DNA from: Pseudoflavonifractor sp. 524-17
GTDB taxonomy: Bacteria > Bacillota > Clostridia > Oscillospirales > Oscillospiraceae
Length of the DNA: 64,000 nt
Assembly (NCBI RefSeq): GCF_009935845.1
Contig: NZ_QWEK01000022.1
Location: 16,586 to 80,585 of the forward strand
Direction: 5' to 3'
The stretch's first letter is position 1. Each line of letters opens with the position of its first letter. Shown one piece after another: positions 26,299-35,690 of the stretch. Made by a program: the position numbers and the translations under genes. The notes under the pieces are model-generated. The model saw only the letters and a program-made list of their open reading frames with translations. It was not told the origin of the DNA and ran no database searches.

Positions 26299-27117
26299 TC
26301 ACAGCATATGGGCCCCATCGCCCTCCCCATCCAGGCGGTCCCGGAGCTCGTCGGCGATGAGATGAATGCTCAGACAGAACAGCGTCAGGCAGGCGGCGGG
26401 GGCCAGAAGCACCTTGAGGTCCTTGATGTAGTACAGCTTCGCGTCGCTGATCATAATCCCCCAGTCTGCCGCCGGAGCCCGCAGGCCCAGGCCCAGAAAG
26501 CTCATGGCGGCCACCGTCAGCACTGTGGAGCCAACGCGGGCGGCGGCGAGTACCAGCAGGGGCAGCATGATATTGGGCAGGACGTGCCGGCACAGGATAG
26601 AGAAGCTGCCGGCCCCCAGGGCCCTGGCCCCCTCGATGTAGTGCAGCTCCCGGACGGCCAGCACTTGGTTGCGCACCACCCGGGAGAACCCCGCCCAGGA
26701 GCTGGCCGCCACCGCGATCAGCAGGCTTCGGATCCCCGGCCCCAGCAGACCCAGCACCGCCGCCACAAAGGCCGTACTGGGGATGCCCTGGAACAGATTC
26801 ACCACGCCCTGGAGCAGCTGGTCCAGCCAGCCCCCCGCCCAGCCGGAGACAAGCCCAATCAGGCTCCCCGCCATCAGCGTGCAGCCTGTGGCGAAAAAGG
26901 CCAAAAATACCGACGAACGGCTGCCGTAGATCAGCCGGCTGAGCAGATCCCGCCCCAAGTGGTCGGTACCCAGCCAGTGGGCGGAGGATGGGGCGGCCAG
27001 GGGGTTGGCCAGATCCACGGCGTTGGGGTCGCAGGGGGCCAGGACCTCCGCGAAGATCCCCGCCGTTATAAACACAGCCAGCACCGCCAGGGCGGCGTAA
27101 AACAGGGCCTTTTTCAT
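26299..27117 (-). CDS. ABC transporter permease (NikC/OppC type)
   Basis: A 272-residue inner-membrane permease with six predicted spans. HWLGTDHLGRDLLSR is the OppC/NikC-type N-terminal signature and EGARALGAG is the EAA loop that docks on the ATPases. It starts 1 base after the NikB-type gene ends, so translation is coupled. Confidence 0.92.
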   Translation of the reverse strand: MKKALFYAALAVLAVFITAGIFAEVLAPCDPNAVDLANPLAAPSSAHWLGTDHLGRDLLSRLIYGSRSSVFLAFFATGCTLMAGSLIGLVSGWAGGWLDQLLQGVVNLFQGIPSTAFVAAVLGLLGPGIRSLLIAVAASSWAGFSRVVRNQVLAVRELHYIEGARALGAGSFSILCRHVLPNIMLPLLVLAAARVGSTVLTVAAMSFLGLGLRAPAADWGIMISDAKLYYIKDLKVLLAPAACLTLFCLSIHLIADELRDRLDGEGDGAHML

Positions 27118-27118
27118 G

Positions 27119-28063
27119 TTACTCCCCCAATCGGATCTGCGGATTCAGCCAGGCGCACAGCAGGTCGCAGCCCAGGCACACCAGGACAAAGACCAGCCCT
27201 GTAAAGAGCACATAGCCCCGAAGGGCGGTATAGTCCCGGTTCTGGATGGCGGCCAGCGCATAGCTCCCAATCCCTGGCACAGAGAAAATCTGCTCCGTAA
27301 TCATAGAGCCCCCCAGAAGACCGCCGAAGGCGCTGGCTATGTGCGTCACTGTGGGGGGCAGGGCGTTGCGCAGGGCGTGGCGGAGGAGCAGCCTGCCCCG
27401 CCCCAGGCCCTTAGCCCGGGCGGTGAGAATGTAGTTCCGCCCCAGCTCCCCCAGCAAAGAGGCCCGCAGCAGCCGGGCCGCCGCGCAGGCGGAGGCGGCG
27501 GACACCGCCAGACAGGGCAGGACAAAGTGCAGCGGCCCCTCCGCCCCGCTGCTGGGCAGAACCCGCAGCTTTTGGGCAAAGAGCCAGATGAGAAAGTAGG
27601 CCAGGCAGAACCCGGGGACGGACATCACCGTCACCAGCACAGCCCGGCCCGCCGCGTCCACAAACCGGCCGTGAAACAGGGCCAGCAGGACGCCCCCAAA
27701 AATCCCCGCCGCCGCAATCACCGCCAGGGCCATGCCGCTGAGGATCAGCGTGTTGGGCAGCAGGCGGAGCATCTCCCCCAGCACCGGCTTGTCATCCATA
27801 AGCGAACGCCCCAGGTCCCCCCGGAGCACGCCCGCCATCCACCGGCCGTACTGCACCGGCGCCGGGACGGTGAGGCCCAGCGCCTCCCGCAGGGCCTGGA
27901 TTTCCTCCCGGGTTGGGACGTAGTCCGGGTCCACGCTGGCCCGGTTGACGGCCGGGTCCCCCCGGGCCGCCAGCCCCAGGCCGAAGGCCAGCAAGGTGAT
28001 GCCCAGGAGGATGGGGACCGTCCACAGCAGCTTCTTTCCAGTGTAGCGCAGGATATGGCCCAA
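27119..28063 (-). CDS. ABC transporter permease (NikB/OppB type)
   Basis: A 314-residue permease with six spans; LTARAKGLGRGRLLLRHALR contains the EAA loop and LGGSMITEQIFSVPGIG is the OppB/NikB family motif. I prefer the TTG start at 28063 because GGAGGGGG lies 8 bases upstream and it gives the usual N-terminus (LGHILRYTGKKLLW). An ATG about 60 bases earlier adds a poorly conserved head and lacks a good ribosome site. It follows the binding-protein gene after about 75 bases. Confidence 0.88.
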   Translation of the reverse strand: MGHILRYTGKKLLWTVPILLGITLLAFGLGLAARGDPAVNRASVDPDYVPTREEIQALREALGLTVPAPVQYGRWMAGVLRGDLGRSLMDDKPVLGEMLRLLPNTLILSGMALAVIAAAGIFGGVLLALFHGRFVDAAGRAVLVTVMSVPGFCLAYFLIWLFAQKLRVLPSSGAEGPLHFVLPCLAVSAASACAAARLLRASLLGELGRNYILTARAKGLGRGRLLLRHALRNALPPTVTHIASAFGGLLGGSMITEQIFSVPGIGSYALAAIQNRDYTALRGYVLFTGLVFVLVCLGCDLLCAWLNPQIRLGE

Positions 28064-28137
28064 AGGTTCTGCCCCCTCCCTATTGACAGCCAAATCTTGG
28101 AACGCAAAAAGCATTCCCCGCTGCAAATTGCAGCTTC

Positions 28138-29754
28138 TTACACCCCGCCCACCCAGGCCAGATGGGACAGGTCCACATGGTCGGTAAAGTCCTCATAGCC
28201 GGTGATCTGCTCCCGGTTATAGATCAGGTTGCTGGTGTCGTAAAACAGGGGGATCACCGGCAGCTGTGTGTTGGCAATCTCCTGGAGCTCCACCGCCAGC
28301 GCGTGGAAGCGGCCGTCGTCCAAGGTGCCCCTCATCTCCGTTAGCAGCCCGTCCGCGTACTCATTGTGATAGGCCAGGTGCTGGGACTGGTTATAGGATC
28401 CCTCGCTGCCCAGGTACATGTTCAGGAAGAGATAGGCGTTCAGGTTGGCCATGCCGTGGGTCATGAAATTGGCCCCCAGCTCCCCGTTTTCGGACATCTC
28501 GGAGTAAGTGGAGGAGTCGATGATGTTCACCGTGGCGTCAATGCCGATCTGGGCCAGCTGGGACTGGATATACTCCATCATCTCTTTATAAGGCCCCCGG
28601 TCCAGATACAGGGAACGGGTATACATGTCCACCTGGATCCGCTGCTCCCCCAGCACCTCCCGGGCCAGCTCCTTTGCCCTGTCCATATCATACTCCACCG
28701 GCAGCTCCACCCAGTCGGGGCACATCCGGTTGATCAGGTTCTGGGTGGGCTTGGCGTAGCCGCCCCAGAGCTGGTCCACAATGAGCTGGCGGTCAATGGC
28801 CAGACTCACCGCCTGACGCAGGCGCACATCGGAGAAAGGGGTGCCCTCCCCCTTGAGGAGCATAAAGTGGGTGATATTGGAGGTGTGTACCGCCATGGCA
28901 AAGCGGCTGTCCTTCAGCAGCTCGTCCCCCAAGGCGGCGGGCATGGCCCCCAGGTCCAGCACCCCCATCACCTCCTCGCTGTCCAAAGCGGCGTACCGGG
29001 CCTGGGGATCGCTGATGACCCGCACCCGGATGTTTTCCGTTTTGGCCGGCTCTCCCCAGTAGCCGTCAAAGGCCTTCAGCACAGCGTACTCGTCCTCCTT
29101 CACCTCGGTGATGACGTAGGGCCCGGTACCCACCGGCTGTTCCGTAAAGCAGCCGGTCTCCGGATCCCAGGAGCCGGGGCAGAAGATACAGCTGGCGTAG
29201 TCCTTCATGTTGAAGAGCAGCCGGGGGACGGGCTGTTCAAAGCGGACGGTGACGGTATAATCGTCCACCTTCTCGCAGCCAATGAGACCCGGGTAGAGGT
29301 CCGCCACCCTGAAGCTGGTATACCGGGAGTACCCGTTCTCCAGCAGCTGGTAGCGCTTGAAGTTCTCCACCACAATGTCCGCGTTGAACGCCTCCCCGTT
29401 CTGGAACCTGACCCCCTGCCGGAGATAAAAGGTCCAGGCAGTGGCGTCCTCATTGCGCTGCCACCTCTCGGCCAGCACCCCCACGGGGCTGCCTGTCTCG
29501 TCTGCGGAGATCAGCGGCTCCCACGCCCCCAGCAGCTTGTGGGAGAAGTATACGTCCTCCACCCCCGGGGCCAGCGTGCGGGCGCCGGCCAGGACGATTA
29601 CGTCCTCTTTGCCGTGTGCCGCCGGGGTACTCGCGGCAGGGGCGGAGGGAGCCGGACTGGCGGTGTCCGGCGCGGCAGGACCACCGCAGGCCGCCAGGCA
29701 CAGGGACACAGCCCCAGCCAGCAGGCTGCCAAGCAGGCGCTTTCTTGGATTCAT
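28138..29754 (-). CDS. Nickel/cobalt (peptide)-type substrate-binding lipoprotein
   Basis: A 538-residue SBP_bac_5 protein. The signal peptide ends in the lipobox LAAC (Cys at about 25), so it is anchored to the outer face of the membrane. VGVLAERWQRNEDATAWTFY and FSDVRLRQAVSLAIDRQLIV are the cluster-C binding-protein motifs shared by NikA and DppA. The upstream cobalamin riboswitch points to cobalt (or nickel) as the true ligand, since B12 leaders commonly control cobalt uptake. The start ATG at 29754 has AAGGAAGG upstream. Nothing in the sequence rules out a peptide ligand. Confidence 0.85.
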   Translation of the reverse strand: MNPRKRLLGSLLAGAVSLCLAACGGPAAPDTASPAPSAPAASTPAAHGKEDVIVLAGARTLAPGVEDVYFSHKLLGAWEPLISADETGSPVGVLAERWQRNEDATAWTFYLRQGVRFQNGEAFNADIVVENFKRYQLLENGYSRYTSFRVADLYPGLIGCEKVDDYTVTVRFEQPVPRLLFNMKDYASCIFCPGSWDPETGCFTEQPVGTGPYVITEVKEDEYAVLKAFDGYWGEPAKTENIRVRVISDPQARYAALDSEEVMGVLDLGAMPAALGDELLKDSRFAMAVHTSNITHFMLLKGEGTPFSDVRLRQAVSLAIDRQLIVDQLWGGYAKPTQNLINRMCPDWVELPVEYDMDRAKELAREVLGEQRIQVDMYTRSLYLDRGPYKEMMEYIQSQLAQIGIDATVNIIDSSTYSEMSENGELGANFMTHGMANLNAYLFLNMYLGSEGSYNQSQHLAYHNEYADGLLTEMRGTLDDGRFHALAVELQEIANTQLPVIPLFYDTSNLIYNREQITGYEDFTDHVDLSHLAWVGGV

Positions 29755-29799
29755 AACGATCCTTCCTTTCTGCCCGTTCTGTCCGCCGCGGCCCATAAC

Positions 29800-29828
29800 A
29801 AAAAAAGCGGACTGTCACTACAGTCCGC
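29800..29828 (-). terminator. Terminator downstream of the cobalamin riboswitch
   Basis: GCGGACTGT pairs with ACAGTCCGC (4-nt loop), followed by seven T on the minus strand, 46 bases before the binding-protein start. It is the likely off-switch. Confidence 0.85.
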
Positions 29829-29954
29829 GCAGGCACCACCCTGATATGGCTTTTTCGGGTACAACACCCCAAGCCCCTAACCTCTGCGGCTGCAAAAATC
29901 GGGGCGCTCTCCATCTGATAAGGCTGTTGAGCGGCTTTGACCGGAAGCGTCAAC

Positions 29955-30145
29955 ATCCCCTTTCAAGCAGGTTTCCTGGCTGACAGATCTCCGCAGCCCC
30001 CCGCCTTCTCATACCCTGGGTACAATGGCGTTATGGGGGGCCGCTCCCTGCTCACAGTGACCGGATCGCTCGGGATTTCCACCCGATTCCCTCTTCGCGG
30101 CCCCGGAAAAACCGGAACCGCGCACTTGAAAGGAACATTCAGTTG
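29955..30145 (-). promoter_or_regulatory. Cobalamin riboswitch
   Basis: The minus strand holds AAGAGGGAATCGGGTGGAAA, TCCCGAGCG, TCACTGTGAGCAGGG and the B12 box GCCAGGAAACCTGC (29967-29980), the conserved core blocks of adenosylcobalamin RNAs in the right order. A consensus promoter precedes it and a terminator follows, so B12 should shut off the downstream importer. Confidence 0.92.
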
Positions 30146-30153
30146 TCCCCGCT

Positions 30154-30181
30154 ATTATATCAGCAACCGGTGAAATGTCAA
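30154..30181 (-). promoter_or_regulatory. Promoter of the cobalamin-regulated importer operon
   Basis: Minus-strand consensus -35 TTGACA (30176-30181), 16-bp spacer and consensus -10 TATAAT (30154-30159). Confidence 0.8.
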
Positions 30182-30235
30182 CCGGCGGGCGGCAAGAAGT
30201 TTAAAAACCAGTTTTACCGCCGTCCGCAGCGGCTC

Positions 30236-30266
30236 AAAAAACGGAGGGGCGCAGCCGCGCCCCTCT
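30236..30266 (-). terminator. Terminator of the Fe-S flavoprotein / BMP transporter operon
   Basis: GAGGGGCGC pairs with GCGCCCCTC, followed by TTTTTT on the minus strand (30236-30241), about 50 bases after the flavoprotein stop. Confidence 0.8.
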
Positions 30267-30314
30267 GGCTGCCGGAAAGCCGGCCATCAGCGCTTCCCTC
30301 TTGTGTCCGGCCGG

Positions 30315-31025
30315 CTATCCCAGTCCGCGGACACGGTATCCCTCCGCCAGCGCCTGTGTGTCCTCAAAACCCAAAAAGTTGGCGCTGGCGACGCTCTCCC
30401 CGGCGGCGCGGAGCCCCTGGCGGACGATTTTGCACATATAGGCCACTTTTTTTCCCAGCGCCTCCGCCTCCGCCATGCCGATCTCGTCCTTCAGCTCGCT
30501 GCCGTTGCCGGAGCACACCGATGCGCCGTTATAAAACGGCACGCCGCCGCCCACAATGTTTGTCCCCGTCGCCTGCAGCATATTGTTGAGCACCGACAGG
30601 CAGAAATCCTGCCCTCCGTTTCTCATTCCGCCCACCGCAATGCTTCCGCCCATACGGCTTCCAAACGCCCCCTGGCGCGCGTCCCGGCTGAAGGGCCTCA
30701 TGCGGCTCATGAAGTTTTGCAGCAGTCCGGTGGCCGTCATATAGTACAGGGGCGTGGCCAGGATGATTCCATCGCACTTTCTGTACAGCTCATAGTACTC
30801 CCGGCACATATCGTCCCGGATCACCGGGCAGTAGCCGCACTGGAGCTTTAGGCAGACGCCGCAGTTGCGGCAGCACTGTATGTTTTTTCCGTGCAGATAA
30901 ATGCCATATACCTCCACGCCGCCCACAGACTCCGCCGCGTTCAGCGCCGCCGCCAGCGCCTGCTTTGTCACGCTGTCCCGGGGACTGCCGCAGATCCCCA
31001 GCAGTTTCACTCGGTCCGTTGTCAT
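30315..31025 (-). CDS. Iron-sulfur flavoprotein (NADPH-dependent FMN reductase fold)
   Basis: A 236-residue flavodoxin-fold protein. GICGSPRDSVT (10-20) is the FMN phosphate loop and ATPLYYMTATGLLQNFMSR is the second flavin-contact loop. Cysteines 51/52, 55, 58 and 63/66 (CCRNCGVC...CGYC) form the compact cluster that binds a 4Fe-4S centre in archaeal and clostridial Isf proteins. It probably transfers electrons, for example in peroxide or oxygen scavenging. It follows the BMP-family permease genes after an 18-base gap, so it may be cotranscribed; no functional link to nucleoside uptake is evident. Confidence 0.88.
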   Translation of the reverse strand: MTTDRVKLLGICGSPRDSVTKQALAAALNAAESVGGVEVYGIYLHGKNIQCCRNCGVCLKLQCGYCPVIRDDMCREYYELYRKCDGIILATPLYYMTATGLLQNFMSRMRPFSRDARQGAFGSRMGGSIAVGGMRNGGQDFCLSVLNNMLQATGTNIVGGGVPFYNGASVCSGNGSELKDEIGMAEAEALGKKVAYMCKIVRQGLRAAGESVASANFLGFEDTQALAEGYRVRGLG

Positions 31026-31043
31026 ATCGCCTCAAATCCCGTT

Positions 31044-31988
31044 TTAAACGGATTGGCCTCCCTTCTGAAAGAATGTTCCGTGCCCCTCCGGCTGATTGCC
31101 GCTCCCCGACACAAACATAACCGCCAGGGTAAAGAGATAGGGCAGCATCAGCATGAACTGATAGGGCACGTCAACCCCGATGGCCTGGAGATTGAGCTGC
31201 AGCGCGTCCGCAAATCCATACAGCAGACAGCCTAAAAAGGCTCCAATCGGGTGATATTTTCCCAAAATAATAATCGCAAACGCGGCGTAGCCCTTTTCCG
31301 CCGACATGCCCTCCACGAAGCTGCCGGAGGCCGCCACCGACAGACACGCCCCCGCCACACCGGCAATGGCCCCTGTGAGCAATACGCTGGCAAACCGGTA
31401 CCGGCGCACGGCCAGCCCCAGTGTATCCGCGGCGTAGGGATTCTCCCCCATAGCCCGGCACTGAAGTCCCAGGGCCGTCTTGGAGAAGAAGAACCAGGTG
31501 GCCAGCACCAGAAGGAAGGACAGGTACACCAGCACATTTTGCCGGAACAGAATCTCTCCTACCAAAGGGAGAGCCCCCAGCAGCGGCACCTTCCAGTCCC
31601 CAAAGGGCGTGATGGAGGGGAACTCCACCGAGACCCCGAACAGGCTGCGGAAATAGAAGCTGGTCAGCCCGCTGGCCAGCAGCACCACCGCCGTGCCCAC
31701 CAGGGCGGATTTACTCCCTAAAAACACCACCATATAGCCGTAGACCGCCGCCAGCAGCACGCCGGATACCGCCGCCGCCAGCAGGCCCAGCCACAGGCTT
31801 CCCGAGAAGCTGGCGGCGGTAAAGCCGCTGAACGCCCCCAGCAGCAGAATGCCCTCCAGCTCAATGCTGCTCACCCCCGCCTTGTCGGAGTAAATCCCGC
31901 CGATGGCCGCCAGCGTATAGGGGGTGGCCATTCGAACAGTGGCCTGCAAAAGAGACAGCAGAACCGCCGGAGTAAACCCATTACCCAT
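31044..31988 (-). CDS. BMP-type nucleoside ABC transporter permease (second permease)
   Basis: A 314-residue permease with eight or more hydrophobic segments, of the BPD_transp_2 family used by BmpA/NupN-type purine nucleoside importers (KAGVSSIELEGILLLGAF near the N-terminus). The start ATG at 31988 has AAAGGGGGG upstream and lies inside the end of the first permease gene (8-base overlap). The longer frame overlaps that gene further and is rejected. Its partner ATPase gene is disrupted. Confidence 0.88.
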   Translation of the reverse strand: MGNGFTPAVLLSLLQATVRMATPYTLAAIGGIYSDKAGVSSIELEGILLLGAFSGFTAASFSGSLWLGLLAAAVSGVLLAAVYGYMVVFLGSKSALVGTAVVLLASGLTSFYFRSLFGVSVEFPSITPFGDWKVPLLGALPLVGEILFRQNVLVYLSFLLVLATWFFFSKTALGLQCRAMGENPYAADTLGLAVRRYRFASVLLTGAIAGVAGACLSVAASGSFVEGMSAEKGYAAFAIIILGKYHPIGAFLGCLLYGFADALQLNLQAIGVDVPYQFMLMLPYLFTLAVMFVSGSGNQPEGHGTFFQKGGQSV

Positions 31989-33063
31989 TCTGTGCCCCCC
32001 CTTTCTTTCGGACAAAGAGCGACTTTTGCTCGAAAATCGAAAATCCCACCACAAACAGGAGCACCAGCGCCTGCAAAATCGCCGCCAGCGTACTGGGAAT
32101 CCCGGCGCTGCGCGCCATCTGGTTGGAGCCGGTATTCAGCATCCCGAAAAGCAGCGCGCTGAAGATAATCCCAATGGGGTGCAGCCGGCCCAGCAGCGCC
32201 ACGGCAATGGCGTTGTAGCCATATCCCGGCGATAGGCCGGGGTACAGCTTCCACGCCGTGCCCAGCACCTCAATGCCGCCGGCCAGGCCGGCGATCCCTC
32301 CGCTGAGAGCCATGGTGGACACCGTCACCATCCCCACGTTGATTCCGCCGTATTTCGCCGCGCCCGCATTGCGCCCGGTAGCCTTGATTTTATAGCCCCA
32401 GGTGGTCCGCTCCAAAAAGAGATAGATCAAAACTGCCGCCGCAAGCGCAATCAGAAATCCCAGGTGGAGGCGGGTACCTGAGAGCAGGTAGGGCAGCCGC
32501 GCCCCCTGGGCGATCTCCTGGGTTTCCGGATAGATCCCCCGGGGCTCGGCAATGGGACCGCCGATTCCCACCAGATATTTCACCAGCAGCACCATCACCG
32601 ACGAGAGCATCACGGATGCCACCACCTCCGAGGCCCCTCTCGCCGCCTTGAAGTAACCGGGGATTGCCCCCCAAATCCCACCGAAGAGGAAGGCGCTGAG
32701 CAGGCACGCGGTTATCATCAGCCAAGAGGGCAGGGGCGCGTTATGCAGGGCCATCTCACACAGGACGCAGCCCAGGGTGCCGGCGTAGAACTGCCCCTCC
32801 GCGCCGATGTTGAAGGAAGAACCCTTGAAGGCCACCGCCACGCCTACGCCAATGAGCAGCAGCGGCGTCGCCTTGGTCAGGGTCTGGGTAATAGCCGTCT
32901 TGCTGCCAAAGGCCCCCGCCAGAATGCCGGCGTACGCCTCCAGCGGATGGAACCCCGCCAGCAGCAGAAACACGGCCCCCGCCAGCAGCGAGCAGACAAT
33001 GGCGCATAAAATCAATCCCAAAGATTTTGCGCTCTTTTTTCCCATGCGCTTCAGGCCGGTCAT
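31981..33063 (-). CDS. BMP-type nucleoside ABC transporter permease (first permease)
   Basis: A 360-residue permease: ITQTLTKATPLLLIGVGVAV and FNIGAEGQFYAGTLG are hallmarks of the YufP/NupP-like half of the nucleoside importer. About ten hydrophobic segments. The reading frame is intact. It overlaps the second permease gene by 8 bases and abuts the broken ATPase gene on the other side. Confidence 0.9.
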   Translation of the reverse strand: MTGLKRMGKKSAKSLGLILCAIVCSLLAGAVFLLLAGFHPLEAYAGILAGAFGSKTAITQTLTKATPLLLIGVGVAVAFKGSSFNIGAEGQFYAGTLGCVLCEMALHNAPLPSWLMITACLLSAFLFGGIWGAIPGYFKAARGASEVVASVMLSSVMVLLVKYLVGIGGPIAEPRGIYPETQEIAQGARLPYLLSGTRLHLGFLIALAAAVLIYLFLERTTWGYKIKATGRNAGAAKYGGINVGMVTVSTMALSGGIAGLAGGIEVLGTAWKLYPGLSPGYGYNAIAVALLGRLHPIGIIFSALLFGMLNTGSNQMARSAGIPSTLAAILQALVLLFVVGFSIFEQKSLFVRKKGGAQNG

Positions 33064-34455
33064 ACACTCACATCCTCTCTGGGCCCCTGGGCCATTTTCC
33101 CGCTCTTCTCCCCCGCCATCATTAATCCCAGCTCCTGGGTTGTCACCTCATCCGGATAGACGATACCGGTAATCTCTCCGCCGTGGAGCACCATAATCCG
33201 GTCGCTGAGGGTCATAATCTCCTCCAGCTCCGCGGAAATCAGCAGCACTCCCTTGCCCTGATCCCGCTGCTCCAGCAGGCAGGTGTGGATATACTCCACC
33301 GCTCCCACATCCAGCCCCCGGGTGGGCTTCACCGCCACCACCAGCTCCGGCTGGGCGGCCAGCTCTCTGGCTATCACTACCTTTTGCTGGTTGCCGCCAG
33401 TGTAAACTCCATAATCAGGCCGTGTTTGCGCCGGTCCTCCGGAATATGGGCCAGACCGGCGTTGCGTATGGTCCTCACACTGGCGTTACAGATCTCTTTG
33501 CCGTCCAAAGTAACGCTGCCGCGCCCTGGGCTTTCCGCAGGCCGGTGATGGCCTCCGCCAGCTCCTTTTGTCCGTTTCCGTCCACTCCCGCCACACCCAG
33601 GATCTCGTTGGAGTACACGCAAAAGCTCAGGCCCTTCACCGCCTCTTTTTTGTCATCCCTGACGGTGAGATCCTTTACCTCCAGCACCTTTCGCCTTGGC
33701 TGGGCGGGGTCCGTCCCCTTCTTCTCCAGTACGGCCAGATCCCGGCCTATCATCATCCGCGCCATGGCGCCGGCGTCCGCGTCCTTGGTGTCCACAATGC
33801 CGCTCACCCGGCCCAGCCGGAGGACCATCACCCGCTGGCTGATCTCCTTTACCTCGTCCAGCTTGTGGCTGATAAAGAGGACGGATTTCCCCTCCTTTTG
33901 CAGCTGCCGGATGATGGCAAACAGGGACTGGGTCTCCTGGGGGGTCAGCACTGCCGTAGGCTCGTCCAGCACCAAAATCTCCGCGCCCCGGAAGAGGGCC
34001 TTCATAATCTCCACCCGCCGCTGGAGGCCCACCGGCAGGTCCTTTACCCTGGCGTCCGCCGGCACGTCAAACTGATAGCGCTGGAAAAACTCGCTGATGG
34101 CCCGGTTGATGGCCCGGCGGTTGAGGAGCTTTCCCGTAAACTTCTGCATCCCCAGCACCAGGTTTTCCGCTACGGTAAACTGGTTCATCAGCATAAAGTG
34201 CTGGTGTACCATGCCAATGCCCAGCCGGATGGCATCCTTGGGTGTGGCCACATGCGCCGCCTGGCCCCGGATGTAAATCTCCCCCCGGCCCGGCGGGTCC
34301 ATGCCGTAAATTCCCCGCATCAGCGTCGTCTTTCCCGCGCCGTTCTCCCCTAAAATTGCCAGTACTTCCCCCTGGTCCAGGGTAAACGAGATGTTATCAT
34401 TTGCCACCAGCGTTCCAAAGGTCTTTGTAACCCCCTGAATCTCCAACGCATACAT
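33060..34455 (-). pseudogene. BMP-type nucleoside ABC transporter ATPase, disrupted
   Basis: The tandem-ATPase gene of the importer in three pieces. The first piece is intact through ATPase domain 1: Walker A GENGAGKTT (about 36-44), Walker B EILVLDEPTAVL and HKLDEV. Near 33527 one base is lost (or two gained): after LRKAQG the frame slips, and the proper continuation GSVTLDGKEI resumes in another frame. Near 33395 the second domain jumps from IMEFTL to GGNQQKVVIAREL, losing roughly 45 residues that normally separate them, and the frame shifts again. The last 105 residues, including VAVKPTRGLDVGAVEY, then read cleanly. The full-length protein cannot be made without two frame corrections and would still lack part of domain 2. 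Confidence 0.85.
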
Positions 34456-34530
34456 CTGGTCACCGCTCCTTTATTGACGGCCCGCTCCCGGGGAAAGGGG
34501 GCGGGCCCGGTTTCTGTCATGCCGCTGTGC

Positions 34531-35562
34531 TTAATATTCGCCGATATCAATGGTAATGCTGTCCGTCCGGAAGCCCTCCAGCGCCGCGTTGTAAACCTCC
34601 ATCACCTCGTCAGGCACGGGGAGCTTTTCGTTGAAGAACACATTTGCGCCGCCGTTGAAGATATCCGCGAAATACTGCGCTCCGGGGGTAAAGGTGCCGT
34701 CCTTGATCTTCTCCGCCATCTCCACAAATACGGGCTCATAGTCGGAGATCATGTCCGCAATGAAGCAGTTGGGATAGGTCTGGGTAATATGGCCGTAGCT
34801 GCCAAAGCCCAGAACCCCCTGGCCCTTGCACTCGTCCACCGCCTGGAATACCCCCTGGGCCGCGGCGTTGGCGTTGCCGAAGATGATATCGCAGCCGTTG
34901 TTGACCAGGGCCAGCGTGGCCTCCCGGGCCTTGCCCACGTCGGTGGAGGTACCCAGATAGGTAATGACCACTTCCACTGTGGCGTCCGTGTCCTTCACGC
35001 CCTGCTCAAAGCCCTTCATGGTCTTCGTAATGGCCGACAGCTCCTCACTGCCCACCAGACCCACCTTTTTGGTCTTGGTCATCTTTGCCGCCAGCACCCC
35101 CAGCATATAGCTGGCCTGCTCGGACTTGACATAGATGGGGGTGACGTTCTCCGTCATAATGGTGCCCCCCGAGGTGATGAACTGGGTATTTGGATAGTCT
35201 GGGGCCACCTTGGCGCAGGCGTCCTGATAGTCGTAGCTGTGACAGAACACCATAGTAAAGCCCCGCTCGCCGTAGTCCGTCAGGGCGTCAACGGCGTCCT
35301 GGGGCGATTTGGTCTCTGTGTAGCTGAACTCCGCGCCGATGGTCTCCGCCGCCTTTTTGGCCGCCTCATAGCCTGTGGTGCTCCAGCCGCCGTCGTTGAT
35401 GGAACCGGGCAGCAGCACCGCTACCTTGTATTCGCCGGCTGCCGGTCTGCTCTCCTGGGGCTTGTCTGCCTGCGTTCCAGTTCCCCCCCTGCCGGCACAG
35501 GCCGCCAGCCCCAGGGCCAGTGTCATGGCAAGGATACTTCCCAGTAAACGCTGCTTTTTCAT
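34531..35562 (-). CDS. BMP-family nucleoside-binding lipoprotein
   Basis: A 343-residue lipoprotein (lipobox LAAC, Cys about 22) of the basic-membrane-protein/PnrA family that binds purine nucleosides outside the cell. Family motifs: VAVLLPGSINDGGWSTTGYE, HSYDYQDACAKVAPDYPN and ADMISDYEPVFVEMA. The start is ATG at 35562: an earlier ATG abuts the GGAGG site, while this one is 9 bases away. It is the first gene of the importer operon with its own promoter. Confidence 0.92.
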   Translation of the reverse strand: MKKQRLLGSILAMTLALGLAACAGRGGTGTQADKPQESRPAAGEYKVAVLLPGSINDGGWSTTGYEAAKKAAETIGAEFSYTETKSPQDAVDALTDYGERGFTMVFCHSYDYQDACAKVAPDYPNTQFITSGGTIMTENVTPIYVKSEQASYMLGVLAAKMTKTKKVGLVGSEELSAITKTMKGFEQGVKDTDATVEVVITYLGTSTDVGKAREATLALVNNGCDIIFGNANAAAQGVFQAVDECKGQGVLGFGSYGHITQTYPNCFIADMISDYEPVFVEMAEKIKDGTFTPGAQYFADIFNGGANVFFNEKLPVPDEVMEVYNAALEGFRTDSITIDIGEY

Positions 35563-35618
35563 CCGTTCCATCCTCCAAACATTATTTTTTCAACAAACCG
35601 GCCGTATGCTGTATACTC

Positions 35619-35647
35619 AGTATAGCATTATGAATCTAAAATTGCAA
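35619..35647 (-). promoter_or_regulatory. Promoter of the BMP importer operon with palindromic -10 region
   Basis: Minus-strand -35 TTGCAA (35642-35647), 17-bp spacer and -10 TATACT (35619-35624). The -10 is one arm of TATACT-C-AGTATA (35612-35624), and TTGCAA-type half sites recur just upstream (35642-35676). These may be operators for the RpiR-type regulator encoded next. Confidence 0.6.
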
Positions 35648-35690
35648 CAGTTAAATTATTTTTGCAATAAAATTGCATACCAGGCGGTAA

